Shown here piece by piece: positions 37,346-47,404 of a stretch of DNA of 52,704 bases. The notes below the pieces were generated by a model. The model was not told the DNA's origin and did not search any database. It was given only the letters and a program-made list of their open reading frames with translations. Position numbers and translations under genes: made by a program. Where the stretch lies: NCBI GenBank assembly GCA_009602725.1, contig WELB01000139.1, positions 18,189-70,892 of the forward strand. The letters run 5' to 3'. The stretch comes from Spirogloea muscicola (taxonomy: Eukaryota > Streptophyta > Zygnematophyceae > Spirogloeales > Spirogloeaceae). Each line of letters starts with the position of its first letter. Within the stretch, counting starts at the first letter, position 1.

Positions 37346-37692
37346 ACTGAGCGACCATGAGCCTCTCATACCACAAATGGTGCTCCTGCTCAGTAACTAT
37401 GAGTAAGTTGCCTCCTAAGAGAAGAAGTTCATGTCCGACATACATATCAAGATTGATGATGGCCTGGTGCGTGGCATAGATGGCGACCAGTCACTGAGCA
37501 ACTATGAGCCTCGTCTGCCATGTTGCTGCTCCTTCAGAAGTATGAGTAGACTGCCTCAAGACATCAGAAGATGCTGCAAGCTTGCAGTGCTCTAGCCATC
37601 AAGCCCAGACATCCTCAGTGCCATGTCCGCAATGAAAGATATACATATCAAGATCGATGAAGGCCCGGTGCCTTATGTGAATGCCACTTAGC
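37346..37692. repeat. Degenerate direct repeat, two units of 147 and 200 bp
   Basis: Units start ACTGAGCRACYATGAGCCTC at 37346 and 37493 and end with TACATATCAAGATYGATGA followed by GGCCYGGTGC. A third start, ACTGAGCCAGCC at 37693, is fused to the hairpin repeat. Confidence 0.75.
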
Positions 37693-37700
37693 CACTGAGC

Positions 37701-37804
37701 CAGCCACTGCCCCTCACTGGGACAAGCCTTCTTTTCCTGCCGCGGATATGTCCAACTTGCAGGTGCTGATTGTTGGTCATCAGATTGGCTATTAACAGTA
37801 GCAC
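37701..37804 (+). repeat. Second copy of the 105-bp repeat of 25.8 kb
   Basis: Starts at CAGCCACTGCCCCTCACTGG and ends AACAGTAGCAC, matching 25812-25916. Its left half of the hairpin (GGGCTGGC) has been lost at the junction with the preceding direct repeat. Confidence 0.85.
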
Positions 37805-37949
37805 TCACATCTGCTGGCCGATAGCTTACCTTCTCCATACCTAAAGAGGATCTTGCACTCCTGTAGATGGAAGACAAGTTGAACATCCGGGTTGTTTAAG
37901 AGACCCTGGAAGCGGACGGCCGCCCAGGCAGGGGGGGTCCTGCGACTGG

Positions 37950-38330
37950 GCCGCGATGCTGGCCGCGCGCCTGCGGGAGGCGGACATCGACAGCGTCCGG
38001 GCGGCCGCCCAGCGGCCAGCCGGTCGTGTTCCCCGTGCACCGCATCCACTTTCTCACCTGGACGTGGTGACTGCGCATGCCCGCGGAGCAGGCCGGCAAG
38101 GCCTACGCGTTCACGACCTGCCAGCAGTACATGAACGCCGCCCTGGGGTACCTGGCGGACGTGGAGGAGGGCGCCCGCCCCGGCAGTGTCGTGGTGGTGG
38201 AAGGCGTGGTGACGCTGCAGAAGACTGCCAGGAAGGAGCTGAGGAAGCAGGACCTCAAACACAGGTGTGATAGGCCGTACCGCAAGCAGCCGGTGCTTGT
38301 GCCAGTCATCATAAGGATGGTCGCCGCGTG
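37950..38330 (+). pseudogene. Possible tyrosine-recombinase-like fragment
   Basis: The plus-strand frame from 38077 reads AGKAYAFTTCQQYMNAALGY, then SVVVVEGVVTLQKTARKEL and LKHRCDRPYRKQPVLVPVII. This resembles the N-terminal helical (core-binding) domain of DIRS/Crypton-type tyrosine recombinases, with the R-x(n)-K-P step before the catalytic domain. A stop precedes it in frame and no catalytic domain (R..HxxR..Y) is visible. A related, inverted copy lies on the minus strand at about 38870-39030 (LKHRCDRPYRKQPALVPLII). The family assignment is a weak inference. Confidence 0.35.
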
Positions 38331-39028
38331 CGAACTCCCACGGAGCGCGGGGTCTGCGACGCCAATCTGGTACTCCTGGGGTATGGCGGCGAAATGCGGC
38401 CGGGCTGTGTAGTCCGCTTCCGCCTCAGCTGCTTCCGCTTCGACGTGACGTGGCCGGGGCGTAGGGCGGCGCAGGCAGCGAGGACGAAGAGCCGCCGAGA
38501 GTGGAGATGGTCGTGCAGATACACGACCCCAAGCGCGACGCCCACAATTAGGCGTCCGTCGTCCCGGTGCGGTTTGCAGAGGTCTAACCTTGGGGCCTCT
38601 GCGCCACATACTGGGAGGCCCCAAGGCTGGACTCTGCAAACCGCACCGGGACGGACGCCTGGTTGTGGGCGTCACGCTTGGGGTCGTGCATCTGCACGAC
38701 CATCTCCACCTTCAGCGGCTGTTCATCTCACCGCCCACGCCGCCCCACGCCCAAGCCACATCACCTCGAACCGGAAGCAGCAAAGGCGGAGGGGGGCAAG
38801 ACAGCCTGGACGCATGCCTGCACCGAACTCCAGGAGTTACCAGGATGGCGTCGCAAACCCCGCACTCCGTGCGGGGGTCGCAAGCTGCGACCATGCTTAT
38901 GATCAGAGGCACGAGGGCCGGCTGCTTGCGATAGGGCCTGTCGCATCTGTGCTTGAGGTTCTGCCTCTGGAATTTCCCCTTGGCAGCCTCCTGCAGCGCT
39001 GCCACACCTCCCACCACCACGACATCGG
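38182..39028. repeat. Large imperfect palindrome, arms of about 420 bp
   Basis: The left arm (about 38182-38585) and right arm (about 38625-39028) are inverted copies centred near 38605. Next to the centre they match exactly over GTGCGGTTTGCAGAG / CTCTGCAAACCGCAC, and farther out they still encode alignable peptides on opposite strands. The loop is about 40 bases and itself palindromic (CCTTGGGGCCTC..GAGGCCCCAAGG). Confidence 0.9.
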
Positions 39029-39600
39029 CGGGCCGTTCGCGGCGTCGCAGACCGTCTCCTCGAGCCGGGGGCGGCGGGCGGACGGGTCGGCCATGTCGCC
39101 CGTGCCGCGCGCTTGCTCGCCCCCCCGTCGACGCCGCGGCGCCGGGCATGCGCATGCGGGCGGCAGTGGCAGGCGTCGGCGGGGGCGCTGCCGACGACGC
39201 AATGCGACGCCACGGCGTGCGTGCATCGTCGCAGACTCGCGCCTTGGGGCCGGGAGGAAAAGGAGGGCGGCGGACCGTCCCCGGCCGGCCGAGCATGCGG
39301 GCAGGTGGGGCNGTTGTGCGACTGCCGGGGTGCAGAGGGAGCGGGGAGCCGGTTGGGAGCGTGGAGCGCCCCGGCCCGCCTGCAGCCAGCCGGTGGGGGT
39401 CGCGATCCGGGAGGAAGAAAAAAGGGGGTGGCGGCTGCCCGGGGCAATAGCTGGGAGGTGAAGGGAGGCCGGGCTCGGCAGCCGACGGCCGGAGGGGCGG
39501 GGCCGCTGCCCGGCGAGCCGAGAGCGTGCGCGCCCTCGAGAGAGCCGGGCGGGGGCGTGGATGCCTGCCCGGGCGACCATGCCCTCGACGGCGCCTCCCC

Positions 39601-39720
39601 TCTCCAAGGCCCCTTTGGAGCTGCTCACCGCTCTTAGGCCCCTCTGAACCTTTGTGAAATCTTTTTGGGCTGGCTTTTCGCAGCCCTTGCCCCCATTGGG
39701 AGTGCCACTTCTTCTCCAAG
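39601..39720 (+). mobile_element. Solo hairpin element with 8-bp target-site duplication
   Basis: The element (39609-39712, 104 bases) is flanked by TCTCCAAG at 39601-39608 and 39713-39720. It contains GGGCTGGCTTTTCGCAGCCC and is nearly identical to the 3' two-thirds of the insertion at 7897-8047, but starts about 40 bases later. No open frame. Confidence 0.88.
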
Positions 39721-39990
39721 CGGACGAGCTTGTTCTTCCCGAGAAGAAGGCGGCGCGTGCTGTGCGCATGAGATGAAAAAGGGTGGGCGAATGGAGCCCG
39801 CCAGAAGTGCGCTCCCTCTTTTCCTCTCCCCGGGGGCGCGCCCTGCCCGGCCCACGCGCCCCTCCCCTCCCCCTGCCCTGCTTCCTGCTTTTCCTTTTTC
39901 CTGCTTGCAGGGCGCGTGGCGGCGGCGGGGGCTGGCCCGGCGGGCCGTCGAGAACGCCCGGGCGGGGCGTGGGCGCGTGTGCCCAAGGCC

Positions 39991-40107
39991 GGAAATGAAG
40001 AAAGGGCTCGCCCATTGAGGATAGGGGCTGGACAAGCCAGCCCAAAAAAGAATGAACAAAGAACGAGAAGGGGGCCAGAGGAAGCGCTAAGAAACCAAAG
40101 CACACAA
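39991..40107 (-). repeat. Hairpin repeat with flank shared with 7.4 kb
   Basis: Minus-strand copy with GGGGCTGGACAAGCCAGCCC at about 40023. About 105 bases, including CCAGAGGAAGCGCTAAGAAA, match 7372-7478, so both are 3' parts of the same retroelement subfamily. The adjoining 40111-40135 resembles the family C 3' UTR (TTTGTACTTGGCC). Confidence 0.8.
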
Positions 40108-40554
40108 TGCCCCCCTTTGTACTTGGCCACACATGGCCTCCCCATCTCTTAATATACACGCATTTCTGCCTCAAGAAAGCGCGAGCGGCGCGCGTGAGAT
40201 GAAAAAATCGTGGCCGAATGCGCTCCCTCTCGTCACCTGCCCGGTGGGCGCGCCCTGCCCGGCCCACGCGCCCCTTCCCCCTCCCAGCCCTGCATGCAGG
40301 GCGCGTGGCCGGGGGTCAGGGGGGTACAAATATTCGTCTGAAGCAAAAAAATATAACTCACATTAAGCTTGTGTTTCTGTTTCTTATGTAATTTTTAGGT
40401 TATTCAAATGGGGGTATGTGGGGTAAGCACAAAAGTGCCTCCAGGTAGGAGCGATGGGTGTAGGAGCGGAGTCAGCAGTTCGAAAATCTGATATTCAAAT
40501 GACCCCGTTGTTCATCAACATTTATCATACTAATGTAATGTCGCAAGCTGGACT

Positions 40555-41946
40555 AATCATACAGACTAATCATACCTTGCCTTCGCGCTGAATACACACC
40601 TCGGTACTTGCCAAGTAGTCTCGAGCTGCACCTTCCCGCCGCCCCCCGCCGCCGCTGCCTTGTCCGGCGCGCGCCCCGCCGCGGCTGACGGCGTCGAGCT
40701 CCTGCCCGACGAGCTCTTGAAGCGCGTGATGCGGCGCGCGACTGTCGCCGCCGTCCGCAGCGGCGCCGCCTGCTCCGTTGAGGCGCCGGCGTAGCGCACC
40801 CTCGCCGCTGTCTGCCGCCGCTGGCGCGCCGTCGTCCGCGGCACTCCGTCGCGGCTTGGCGCTGGAGGCGCCGCACTGCTGGCGGGTCAACATCGACTTC
40901 CCACCGCAGCTCGGACCCCTGCCGGCGGCCGCCGCGCCCGCGCTCGAGCGCCTCGGCCTCGCCGGCCATCCGCCGGGCGAGGCCCCGGGCTTCCTGGCGG
41001 CATTCCCGGATCATGCGGTGCAGATGCACATGAGAGACGGCCGCGCAGTCAGCAGAGCGGCGCTGAGGGCTGGCGCTGTCGCTCACCTTTCACATCCACG
41101 CTTTGCAGGGCCAGACTCTCGAGCGCCGTCAACCGAGAGAGGCAGCTGCAATTGGGCGCCACCAGGTTCAGCCGCCGGAGGCGCGGGGTGTGATCGAAGG
41201 CAGCAAGGTCTGCGGCGCCATCCGCAATACAGAATCATGTGGAGCTCGGCGAGGCCCCGGGCTTCCTGGCGGCCTTCCCGGGCCTAACCGCTCCATGATT
41301 CTGTATGCGGATGGCGCGGCAGACCTGGCTGCCCTCGAGCACACGCCGCGCCTCCGGCGGCTGACCCTGCAGGCGCCCAACTGCCCGGGCATTTGCCGCA
41401 GCCTCTCTCGGTTGACGGCGCTCGAGAGCCTGGCCCTGCAAAGCGTGGGTGTTAGAGGTGAGCGACAGCGCCAGCCCTCTGCGCCACTCTGCTGACTGCG
41501 CGGCCGTCTTCTCATGTGCATCTGCACCGCATGAAGAGACTGCAGCTGCAATGTCTGCAGAAGGGCAATGCCTGGTGTTCGCAGAAGAGCTCGACTTCCG
41601 GCCTACTGACGATGCAACACCACGTGCTGGCAGACGGGGACATGCCCATCATCACGACACTCTGCCGCCGTTTGACGTGTCTGCAGCTCTCTCATTTGCA
41701 TCTCTATTTCTCGATAACAGACGAGGGCTTGCGTCACGTGGCGGGCTTGACTCTGTCAGGAGTCTCTCCTGCCAGGACATGCAAGCCCACCACCTGGGGG
41801 GGATAACCGTTTGCTCACAATTGCAGGCATTGCACTTCCAGAGCTGGCCTGGATTTGACATAATTGCTCTTCTTGGTGATATACTCTTTACCTGCCCAAG
41901 TATTTGCGAGATCGGCCTTGTTGCTTCTCTGAGTCTTAGGGTGTAG
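40555..41946 (+). pseudogene. Decayed F-box / leucine-rich-repeat protein gene
   Basis: The plus strand reads ELLPDELLKRVM (F-box start), an in-frame TAG at 40792-40794, then TLAAVCRRWRAVVRGTPSRL (F-box end), a frameshift near 40850, and LALEAPHCWRVNIDFPPQL. LRR-like pieces follow: LRRLTLQAPNC, LTALESLALQSVGV (about 41340-41455) and LTCLQLSHLHLYFSITDEGL (about 41675). F-box/LRR proteins are substrate adaptors of SCF ubiquitin ligases, and such genes often expand and decay. The stop, frameshift and internal inverted duplication (41013-41533) indicate a pseudogene; splicing around the stop is a less likely alternative. Confidence 0.65.
41013..41533. repeat. Inverted repeat inside the F-box/LRR locus
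   Basis: Arms of about 227 and 240 bases (41013-41239 and 41294-41533), inverted, about 55 bases apart. Matching ends include CATGCGGTGCAGATGCAC and its reverse complement. The spacer contains a direct copy (about 41247-41283) of the sequence just before the left arm (about 40976-41012): GGCCCCGGGCTTCCTGGCGG. Confidence 0.9.
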
Positions 41947-42580
41947 AGTCCGCTTACTCAGACTTCCAACACCTGCTGCTTAGAGTTGGTTGAGTCGCCT
42001 TGGCAGCTTTCCTCTTCATGGCTCGCCATCTATCATGTCCATCGTGATGGCAATTACGACTTATGATATCAAATATCTGGTTTGCTTGTCATGGAATACG
42101 AATTTGTGACCAGCACGTGCCCATGCATATGGTCTGGTCACCAATATGTGTTCCTCGCATCTGCTCATCACATGCCCAAGTCAGTAACTTTTAAATCAGT
42201 AAGATTTTGCTTCAAGCTTCTTTGACATCTGCATCCTCACATCATTGATGGAGAGCGATGAAGTCGGATACAAATAGGAGCATGCAGAATTGATGGCCAT
42301 AGAGGTTGACGGGTTTATGGTCGGCATTGCTGCCACGGCCCACATTCGAAGATGTGCTTACTTCTTTAATTTCGATACGTGATGACTGTCATCAGTGGCT
42401 TGTGACGGGGCGGCTGGTCAATGGGCACGTCACTTAACGCGATACATATCGTCGAACGTGACCAGAGGAAGCGGTAAACCATCACCCTCTTTGCAGAACA
42501 CTCCTTTAGCAAAATAGACAGTCCTCATCAGCGAGCACTACCTGCAAGCCTCTTCGGAGTAGGCTTCTTCGAAATCTCTC
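41947..42580. other. Gene-free AT-richer region
   Basis: I see no coding sequence, RNA gene or recognisable repeat here. Confidence 0.5.
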
Positions 42581-42584
42581 CATA

Positions 42585-42870
42585 TTCTTTGGGGCTGGCC
42601 TTCCACACCGTCGCCCCTTCAGGGAGTTCTTTCACATCTCGGCACGGGGAGCAACCGGCTCTTTGACGCCGCAATCTCTCAGGCCCTGGTGTAGTGGGTG
42701 CGGCTCTTATTGCCTGCAGCATTCATTGACACATGCCTCGCATCTTAGTGCCAGTCGTGCCCTGGCTGCCGCCTCAGGCTACAGGCGGAGCGACTCTCTA
42801 CCTTTACATCCTTTGGGCTGGCCTCTCACAGCCATTGCCTTACAGTGGAAGTGCCGTTTCTTTCCTGAGT
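42585..42870 (+). mobile_element. Two hairpin repeats around a retroelement tail scrap
   Basis: A first hairpin, GGGGCTGGCCTTCCACACCG (about 42592), is followed by a frame with SRALAAASGYRRS (about 42750), the RLE protein tail. A second hairpin, TTTGGGCTGGCCTCTCACAG (about 42811), directly follows the tail. Confidence 0.65.
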
Positions 42871-43149
42871 CTTTTCAGGTTAGAAGACTGTTACTTCGGA
42901 CTGCGGCTGCTGACTAGCATCACTGAGCAGGAACCCTTAGTGCTACCTGAGCTTTACAGATCTTTCTGTCCCTGGTCAGTGATGTAGGCTAGTTTTTCCG
43001 AGCCCTCGACCCCTTTCAAGAGCTGCTTCTTTCTATTTATCATTCGTCTTTCCTGGAAGCAGATAAGAGATTGGAGCATATCTTCCAAATGTAAGCACAA
43101 ACAAAAGCTCCAAAAAGAGTGAGGGCTGTGGAAAGCCTGCATACAAATG

Positions 43150-43480
43150 ACTCTAAATTTTTCTCAAGAAGGGGGCTACGGCTATGAAAGGCCAGCCCTA
43201 AAGAAATGGACAAGGTTCAACGGAGCTGGAAAGATTGGAGACAACTACTCATACCTGGTCAGCATTCTCTAGTCGGCGGGATGCATGGGGGCCGCCCCAA
43301 GGCTGAGCTCTACTCGGTGGCAGAAGGGCTTGGAATTTTCATCTAGTATGCTCTCTCCCTCTCTCTCTCTTCCTCCCTCAGAAAGACAGAAAGTGCTCGC
43401 CCATAGAAAGTTGCTCTCCCAATTCGTGCTCTCGCTGCAGCCTCTTGATTTCACTCGTGGGTACTGAGCTTCCCTCTGCC
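43150..43480. mobile_element. Hairpin repeat (-) and retroelement tail fragments (+)
   Basis: A minus-strand hairpin (CTATGAAAGGCCAGCCC, about 43175) precedes a plus-strand fragment with GGCAGAAGGGCTTGGA (the GGRRA tail codons of family C) and a later piece ending LDFTRGY. Between them are a CT-rich microsatellite (about 43348-43380) and a 3'-end scrap, GAAAGTGCTCGCCCAT. Confidence 0.55.
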
Positions 43481-43799
43481 ACGTCTCGTGTCGAGCTGTG
43501 TGATTTATCTTGTCGGCACCTTCTTTATTGGCTCTTAAGATCTTGTTCGTTCTTGTTGGGCTCGCATTTGCCAGCTCCTCTTCTCGATGAGCAAGCAATT
43601 TCCATCTGCCGCCACCCGCCCCCCATTGATTAGCCTGGCCTTTTTCAAATATTAGCAGCCGCACTGCACTGCTTTTTATCTCCTAACTAGAGGTTACTGA
43701 GAGTCCCCATGCTGTTGTCTTAACACTTAGTACCTTGCTTTCTGCTTTCTGCTCCATTCGGCTCCTTCAGACTTTGTCAATTCGTTTGGGCCACCAGTT

Positions 43800-43875
43800 A
43801 CTCTGGCCGTGCCTGCTTCTTTGGGCTGGCCTCTCACAGCCACCAGTCTGGTCGCGCTTTCTTCTTTTCTTTATG
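43800..43875 (+). repeat. Solo hairpin repeat
   Basis: Core TTTGGGCTGGCCTCTCACAG at about 43821, with a Thr/Pro-rich GC tract downstream. No coding sequence of the element attached. Confidence 0.75.
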
Positions 43876-44257
43876 GCCGGCAGTTGTAACCCTCACGGCC
43901 ACTCCGATCAGCGCCCGTTACCCCCCCACCCCTCCGCCGGCAGTTGCACCATCGAATGGTCTCTTCGACGCCGCCCGATCTCGTCAGCTTCCGCCCCTCC
44001 GCCGGCAGTTGCGCGCCGCGCCCCCCGGGCTCATCCGATCAGCACTTCTGATCAGCAGCCCGCCCCCACCCTCCGCCGGCACTTGCGCCGCGCTCCCGCG
44101 CCCGTCCTGCCGGCAACGTGCGCCGCCGCCGCCGCGCCCCCGGCCCGCGCACCAAACCCGCCGACCTTGGTCCGCCGCCTTCCGTCGCCGCACTGCCGAG
44201 GCGGTGGAGTCCAACGACGACGATGACGACGAGCACGGCGGTGGCCCCCTCCCAGCC

Positions 44258-44596
44258 ATGCTCGCCATGCGGTCACCATACCAGATAAAGCTGTCGCAGG
44301 ATTTCGGGGCAGCGATGGGCGCCCTGTTGGATTACCTCACCTACGGCCTGGAGGTCGACAGCCGCGCGACCTTCGAAGCGTGGCTGGCCACCTGGCCCGG
44401 CTGCCTCAAGCTCATCGAATTTAAGACCTTTGTCAGATGGCTACGCGATGTCAAGATGTACTCAAATACCACCGTGTTGGACATGGTGGAAGGCATGTCA
44501 GCGTATGCGGCGCAAAATACAGCCTTCTTTGCCGAGGGCAACGTCCATGAGTACCGGCAGGCGGCCAGGAACGTACTCCGTCCTGGCTCTGGCTAG
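44258..44596 (+). CDS. Small protein of unknown function, or unrecognised element ORF
   Basis: A 112-residue frame from ATG 44258 (it can extend upstream to 44009 through a Pro/Arg-rich, probably non-coding stretch ending in an acidic DDDDDEHGGG). The composition looks like a folded helical protein: IKLSQDFGAAMGALLDYLTY, FEAWLATWPGCLKLIEFKTF, LRDVKMYSNTTVLDMVEGMS. I recognise no family. The stop at 44594-44596 is followed within 50 bases by a retroelement tail fragment, so this may be a truncated host exon or a little-known element protein. Confidence 0.45.
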   Translation: MLAMRSPYQIKLSQDFGAAMGALLDYLTYGLEVDSRATFEAWLATWPGCLKLIEFKTFVRWLRDVKMYSNTTVLDMVEGMSAYAAQNTAFFAEGNVHEYRQAARNVLRPGSG

Positions 44597-44639
44597 GGAA
44601 CCCGCTCCTTGGAGAATAGCTGCCCTAATCTGAGGCTGC

Positions 44640-44790
44640 TCAACGGGCGTTACTGAGTGCCTCGTGGCCACTTGATTCAGTGTGTGGTGTTAGCGCTTTC
44701 TCCGGCCCCTTCGAACATTGTTCATTCTTTTCCCTGGGCTGGCCTCTCACAACCATCGCCCTCTGAAGGAAGCGTCTTTCTCTTCAAAAA
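44640..44790 (+). mobile_element. RLE retrotransposon stop, 3' UTR and hairpin
   Basis: It starts with LLNGRY and a stop (44655-44657), followed by GTGGCCACTTGATTCAGTGT and, about 80 bases later, GGGCTGGCCTCTCACAACC. It parallels 17147-17290 along its whole length, showing that the hairpin is a fixed part of the element's 3' UTR. Confidence 0.75.
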
Positions 44791-44835
44791 TCTGCCCTGA
44801 CTCAAGCTTTTGCATTACGTCGCTTCTGACTATGA

Positions 44836-46700
44836 AAGTACTTTACCATGCATATCGACTGGAAAAATTATGGGTGCTGTCTCATCGAGCAGGATGATCA
44901 AAAGCACCATAACGTTATGGCTATGCCAGCCGTAGCAATAATCCAACAATTCAGAGCAACTTTTTCGCTTAAGAATGTGAATGTCTGCGTGTATGGGCAA
45001 CTCCTCATTTGCGACCATTTAATAATCGAAATCTTTCCAACTTATCGGTGATCATCAACCTCTGCAGTAATTGCTGACATACCAGAAATTAAGAGGAAGC
45101 CTGGCCCGATGGGCTTTGAAGCTCCAGGACCATGAAGCTAAAGCTGTTCATCGACCAGGTATCCTGCGAATGGATGCAGGCGCTATCAATTGTACGCCAA
45201 TTCCTGATTAAGTAGTACTCTTTTGCTTTGTAAAAGGATCTTCAAGAGGCTCATATGACAATACAACGAATACAAGCCTACCCCGACCGGCTTGCTCATA
45301 CTCTTACAAATTTCATACATTGGCAGTAGTTGCATGTGCCCCTGGATGTTTCCAACGACGACCGTTTATCTCAAGATATATGGTTAGATGCGCCCATTTT
45401 GCGATACCTTCAGACGCGCATTCTACACTTCTGACTCTACAACGATGCAGAATAATCGTAACGCTTACCGAGCTTGTCTTAACATTAAGCATCATAATCA
45501 GCTCATGAAACGCGATATGATATGGCAGTGTCACCTCCTGAGCGTAAATATTCAAAGCACGGTATTACTTCCCTGGGGCACTTTACTATGAAACGCACAC
45601 TGAGTTTGTTGGCTACTGAGTTGGCCACTGGTGGTCTGGTAACTTCGACATCGTGAAGCATATTTACTAAATGTGGAGAATGCAATTAACTTCATAGCAC
45701 ACTCTTCATCAAGTCACCTTAGCTTCATCCCGCTGCCATTTAAGGAATGTTGCATCCTGGTGTCTCGATGAGCTGGTCCTCTGTGGAGGGGTACTCGGCA
45801 CCTCAAGTGTTAGTCATGATTGAAAGTATTCCAGATGAGTCGAGGTTGTTATCATCCCTGGAAAGTGTAGTGCATACATTGCTGCTTTAAGCACTTGACT
45901 TTTCTTAAACAGGGGTTGCACGATCTGGAGCTTGTGTCGAGCTTGTGGATCTCAAGGATCCAAGTGCAAGGGGACTTCCAGCGTCTGCTTGACTACACGT
46001 TAATTGACCATCGGCTCACTTCACGAGATCATCCACAAGCCGATGGATTAGCAGAACGAACAGTGCAAATTACAAAACGCTGTCTGACAAATCATGCACT
46101 TCGCAAGGGCATGGAAAAGTGGCCTAACTTATACCCTAGCTTTTGATGGTTTATGGAATGTCCAAACAGACTTCTTCGTCCCACTACAGTCCTGATGTCC
46201 TTCATATGGACGTCATCCTGCCATTCGTATCAGTCTCCATGCTGTGGCAGCCGAGGTGTTTGATCTCAATCATCCCAACAAGTGGCTCAACTTCTGTACT
46301 GATCGTGAATACCACTTCACAAGACATGCCTATTGCTTGACCAATTCGCGTATATAGCTCAACATCCGGATACTCAACGGTAGGCCACTATATTAAAATG
46401 CTAAATACAAACCAAAGCCTCTGACAAGTGCTGTCAACGACTGTGTAACTTAAGGTAAAGTCAAGATGCCTCGTGTACTTCTACAGGTCCACCGACACGC
46501 AATGGTGCTGGTTAAGAACTACGTGAGATCCTATACGACGGTGAGCTTCAGCACATCTGTCATGCGGCACCTGTCATTATGAAGATCAGTCTGCCGTGAT
46601 GCCTTTGTGTTCAGAGTGCAACAAAGAATGGGATACTCATTGTCTAACACCACCGCTCAAGATCATACCTACATATTTGCGATTCTTCTCTGGATGCTGA
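44836..46700 (+). mobile_element. Decayed Ty3/gypsy LTR retrotransposon (RNase H - integrase - PHD-like)
   Basis: Frame-shifted pieces appear in the order of a Ty3/gypsy pol gene. RNase H: MHIDWKNYGCCLIEQDDQK (about 44848), then SRSNNPTIQSNFFA and ECECLRVWATPHLRPF in another frame. RNase H end: LARWALKLQDHEAKAVHRPG (about 45100). Integrase core end: LLDYTLIDHRLTSRDHPQAD then GLAERTVQITKRCL (45895-46146). Integrase C-terminal part: MSKQTSSSHYSPDVL (about 46155). Last, a PHD-like zinc finger with CSEC and HCLTPPLKIIP (46599-46700). There are several stops and shifts and no LTRs that I can see. Confidence 0.8.
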
Positions 46701-47404
46701 CCCAGTCCCGTCAGGACTCAGTGTTGTGGGGGCAAATTCTCAGCTGCATCACGTCGTCTTAGAAAGTTGTTACCACTTTTTTGTATCTGCATCCCTTTCC
46801 TCATGACGAAATGAAGTATGTTCTATTCTCGTCTTTTCACAAGTCTCCACGTGGTTTTGTTCGTTCTGCCTGCCACGTCTTCCTGACACGTCACTCAAAT
46901 GCCTAATGATCTGACCTCTCAACGTGAAATGGCAGTCGACGGCCTGTGGCACGGCAAAGTCCTGACTTCATCAGCGGCTTGGGTGCCGCCCAGTGGCTCG
47001 CCTGTCCCAAGCGGCTCACCTGGGATGCTGGGCTTAAGTTGCCTCCACCATCTCCAGCCGCTTCACCCTGAGGAGTCGGGCTGTTCTAGCACCCGCCATA
47101 GCGGGAGTGGCAACGGGGAAGCTGCCCTTCCAGCTTCACCTCACCGCCACTTGACGTCCTCCTACGACGTGACCTCCTATGCTCCTCACCGTCACTGGCG
47201 GAGGGCCATTCTACACTTTGTGGCATGGGCAGGCTGCTCCCATGAGACTGCACAGTCCCACAACACATATGGGAGGCGTGCAGGCCGTCCCTGAACCCGA
47301 ATGCTCAAGGACGATGTCTGGACGAGGTCTTACCAGGATCCTTTCCATAAGCTTCACGGAGGCGGTCGAGTGATTGAAAGCTCATTCGACCTACGAGTCC
47401 ATTC

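Noticed and set aside
38712-40267. Two long overlapping minus-strand open frames (about 450-480 codons).
   Set aside because: Arg/Pro/Ala/Ser-rich with no domain, in GC-rich repeat DNA, crossing an N and several hairpin elements; typical of chance frames in high-GC sequence.
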